From Nitrosomonas sp. (GTDB taxonomy: Bacteria > Pseudomonadota > Gammaproteobacteria > Burkholderiales > Nitrosomonadaceae): a stretch of 64,000 nucleotides of DNA. The notes below the pieces were generated by a model, which was given only the letters and a program-made list of their open reading frames with translations, searched no databases and was not told the origin of the DNA. The stretch is taken from contig JADJBK010000006.1 in NCBI GenBank assembly GCA_016703745.1, positions 1,116,001-1,180,000 of the forward strand, in the 5' to 3' direction. Shown here piece after piece: positions 61,948 through 64,000 of this stretch (position 1 is its first letter; each line of letters starts with the position of its first letter). A program made the position numbers and the translations under genes.

Positions 61948-62811
61948 TTATGTCAATTTTGCCTTGGCGGGTGGATTAACCAGTTTCAACAGGCGATCGA
62001 CTTCGATATCGTCCAGCTCCAGTAACATGCCGCGTTTCAGTCGTGGCGGCAAATTGACCGGACCAAATCTTACCCGCATCAGGCGGCTGACCGTCAATCC
62101 GATTACCTCGAACATGCGTCGTACTTCCCGGTTTTTACCTTCCTTGAGCATGACCCGGTACCAGTGATTGGTACCGATGCCGCCCTCATCCCGTAATTGC
62201 TCAAATTTTGCAAGACCATCTGCCAATTCAACTCCATTTTTCAAATGGGTTACTTGTTCAGGGGTAAGTTCACCAACAATCCGAACTGCATATTCACGCT
62301 CCATCTCAAAACGGGGGTGCATCAAACGATTAGCCAATGCGCCATCTGTCGTAAAAATCAATAATCCACTGGTATTGAAATCCAGCCGGCCAACAGCAAT
62401 CCATTTGGATGTTTTCATTTGCGGTAATTTATCAAATACCGAAGGACGCCCTTCAGGATCATCAAGACTAACAATTTCACCTTCAGGTTTGTGGTAAAGC
62501 ATGACGCGCGGCAAACGGTTGTGCCGCCTTAGTCGGATGATCTTGTTGTCAACACGCACCACATCGCCAGGGGCAACCCGATCCCCCAGTTTTGCAATCA
62601 CGCCATTGATGCTGGCTCTGCCAGCAGCAATCATCACTTCCATGTCGCGCCGTGAACCCATGCCATGTTGTGCCAGCAATTTTTGCAGGCGAATACTTTC
62701 GCCAGGTTCTGATACAGGAGCAGGAGTAGATGCAGGTGCAGGTGCTTTTCGCTCAGGAGGAATTGCGCGCTTGTGCCGGTTTTTTTGTCCAGACAATCGA
62801 TAATCTGGCAT
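61948..62811 (-). CDS. rluB: 23S rRNA pseudouridine synthase RluB
   Basis: A 287-residue RsuA/RluB-type enzyme. A basic, proline/alanine-rich N-terminal extension (residues 1-38) precedes an S4 RNA-binding domain (RLQKLLAQHGMGSRRDMEVM). The catalytic aspartate is D144 in VGRLDFNTSGLLI, and the EGKNREVRRMFE motif follows. RluB modifies U2605 of 23S rRNA in E. coli; the choice between RluB and close relatives rests on overall resemblance. It faces prmB convergently. Confidence 0.9.
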   Translation of the reverse strand: MPDYRLSGQKNRHKRAIPPERKAPAPASTPAPVSEPGESIRLQKLLAQHGMGSRRDMEVMIAAGRASINGVIAKLGDRVAPGDVVRVDNKIIRLRRHNRLPRVMLYHKPEGEIVSLDDPEGRPSVFDKLPQMKTSKWIAVGRLDFNTSGLLIFTTDGALANRLMHPRFEMEREYAVRIVGELTPEQVTHLKNGVELADGLAKFEQLRDEGGIGTNHWYRVMLKEGKNREVRRMFEVIGLTVSRLMRVRFGPVNLPPRLKRGMLLELDDIEVDRLLKLVNPPAKAKLT

Positions 62812-62847
62812 AGGTTGAATCCCTGATTAAACGGTAAGTATGAATTA

Positions 62848-63174
62848 TTAGAAAGGAAGCTTCATGCCAGGTGGCAAACCAAGGCCGCCCGTCATGCTTG
62901 CCATATGCTCCTGTGTTGTTGATTCCACACGACGCACCGCATCGTTGACAGCAGCAGCAACCAAATCCTCCAGCATTTCCTTGTCGTCGCTCATCAAACT
63001 GCTGTCAATACTGATACGCTTGACATCATGGCGACAAGTCATTATTACTTTCACCATTCCGGCACCTGACTGTCCTTCTACTTCAATTGTTGCCAGTTTA
63101 TCCTGCATGCTTTTCATGTTTTCCTGCATTTGCTGGGCCTGCTTCATTAAATTGGCCAGATTACCTTTCATCAT
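62848..63174 (-). CDS. ybaB: YbaB/EbfC nucleoid-associated protein
   Basis: A 108-residue DNA-binding protein. It has the family start MKGNLANLMKQAQQMQENM, the central VKVIMTCRHDVKRISID sheet and the C-terminal GGLGLPPGMKLPF. It forms tweezer-like dimers that bind DNA. It follows dnaX by 12 bp, the standard dnaX-ybaB(-recR) arrangement. Confidence 0.94.
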   Translation of the reverse strand: MMKGNLANLMKQAQQMQENMKSMQDKLATIEVEGQSGAGMVKVIMTCRHDVKRISIDSSLMSDDKEMLEDLVAAAVNDAVRRVESTTQEHMASMTGGLGLPPGMKLPF

Positions 63175-63186
63175 TGTTAGTCTCCA

Positions 63187-64000
63187 TTAAGAGTTTGGTT
63201 TTATTGACTTTACATCCAGACTTGCATCAAATTCTTCAATCAATTCCTGTACAAAAGGATCTGATTCAATGGCATCAATCGCACTGGATTGCCTGGTGCG
63301 TTGCTCATTTTCCTGGCGGGCTGCAAGTGTGTCACCGCTAATAACAGCCAATGAAATAGTCAGTTCAACAGGATTACCAAGATGAGTTTCTAATTGTGCT
63401 TTCAGTTTTTCTTGATAAGTCTTTTCCAGCAGGTGTCGATGCTCCGGTGGCAGGCAAAGGTTTATTTTTCCGGATAAAAATTCGCTTGCCTCACAGTACT
63501 GTGCCAGCATTCGTGTCATACCCGTCAATTTAAGTTCTTTGACAAGTGTCAACCAGGTTTCGTTGGGTGAAAGCGATATGGTCTGAGGTTTACTGACATT
63601 CCGCTGTTCAACTGGTGGTATGGGTGTTTTGGCATGCTTGCCAGTACTTTTTGTCACTCGTTCAGGTTTCTCGCCCCTGTCAGGCAGAAAAGCCAGCATT
63701 CGCAACAATGTCATGCTAAAACCGCTGTATTCATCCGGTGCCAGACCCAAATCCTGCCGACCATGCAGCGCAATTTGATAAAAAAGCTGAACATCCTCAC
63801 GGCTAAACTGGCCTGCCAGCGCGAGTATCTGGTCGCGTTGCGGCAGAGTTTCATCGATTGCCTGCGGCACGGTTTGAGCCAGTGCGATCTGATGCAACCA
63901 GGCAGCCAGATCCTGCAGTACAGAGTCAAAGGATACGCCCGCAGCTTCAAGTTCACCGGCAATGGCAAGCAGTTTGCCACCCTCTTTCTGCTCTAACGCT
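63187..64000 (-). CDS. dnaX: DNA polymerase III subunit gamma/tau (3' part)
   Basis: The frame is open to the end of the window, so only the last ~270 residues are seen. They begin in the domain III collar (GGKLLAIAGELEAAGVSFDS, then LQDLAAWLHQIALAQ) and continue through a linker (KSTGKHAKTPIPPVEQRNVS) into the tau C-terminal domain that binds the alpha subunit (LTGMTRMLAQYCEASEFL, then the VELTISLAVISGDT segment). The ATPase part lies upstream, outside the window. The identification rests on this region and on ybaB next to it. Confidence 0.82.
   Translation of the reverse strand, partial: ALEQKEGGKLLAIAGELEAAGVSFDSVLQDLAAWLHQIALAQTVPQAIDETLPQRDQILALAGQFSREDVQLFYQIALHGRQDLGLAPDEYSGFSMTLLRMLAFLPDRGEKPERVTKSTGKHAKTPIPPVEQRNVSKPQTISLSPNETWLTLVKELKLTGMTRMLAQYCEASEFLSGKINLCLPPEHRHLLEKTYQEKLKAQLETHLGNPVELTISLAVISGDTLAARQENEQRTRQSSAIDAIESDPFVQELIEEFDASLDVKSIKPNS

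Overview
The window looks like the chromosome of a betaproteobacterial chemolithoautotroph, most likely a Nitrosomonas-type ammonia oxidiser. The main reason is the cbbR // cbbL-cbbS-cbbQ-cbbO-cbbN arrangement (green-like form I RubisCO with the CbbQ/CbbO activase pair), which is the layout known from Nitrosomonas europaea. The neighbouring housekeeping genes (hemA-prfA-prmC-grxD, ispB, trpS, scpAB, icd, cysM, dnaX-ybaB) also look betaproteobacterial. The genus is an inference; no marker such as amo, hao or rRNA lies in the window.

Layout. 1-4.5 kb: end of an ABC exporter, a Na/Pi symporter, a CNNM-domain protein and a YqaA protein (+). 4.4-8.1 kb: hemA-prfA-prmC and grxD (-). 8.2-9.9 kb: ispB, tRNA-Pro(CGG) and a small unknown gene (+). 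9.8-16.4 kb: the cbbLSQON operon (-) with divergent cbbR (+); a strong hairpin terminator sits between cbbS and cbbQ. 16.5-17.5 kb: cheY-cheZ.

17.5-36 kb is a defence and mobile-element island. Read on the minus strand, its skeleton is a type I restriction-modification operon, hsdR - hsdS - hsdM. Two accessory modules have been inserted exactly at the gene borders: a DUF559 (Vsr/PD-(D/E)XK-like) nuclease gene bracketed by two ~95-bp palindromic repeats lies between hsdR and hsdS, and a DarT-DarG DNA ADP-ribosylation toxin-antitoxin pair lies between hsdS and hsdM. At each site a short, diverged second copy of the adjoining hsd gene end remains (an hsdR tail before hsdS, an hsdM start after hsdS). 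Insertion sequences then broke the system. One IS66-family copy is in hsdM and a second copy, in the opposite orientation, is in hsdS. An IS5-family element lies inside the second IS66, and an IS21-family element lies inside that IS5. Another IS5 copy lies in the DUF559 gene, where its end supplies a replacement start codon. All five insertions have matching target duplications, so the ancestral genes can be rebuilt in frame. hsdR and darTG remain intact; the modification and specificity subunits are split.

36-40.6 kb: a ZnuD-like TonB-dependent receptor behind a Zur-like palindrome, an NnrS membrane protein and a PHP phosphoesterase. 40.6-45.9 kb: yciO/sua5-like, an M50 protease, trpS, scpA-scpB and icd. 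46-49 kb: cspA and rpmE, separated by a decayed ISAs1-type transposase, a small MITE-like element and a dicarboxylate/amino-acid symporter. 49-58.3 kb: a DUF2130 protein, argD, the ydbH-ynbE-ydbL envelope operon, cysM and a large exported protein with a degenerate PIG-L-like N-terminus. 58.3-64 kb (mostly -): a malic enzyme, an L,D-transpeptidase, tadA, prmB (+), rluB, ybaB and the 3' part of dnaX running off the window.
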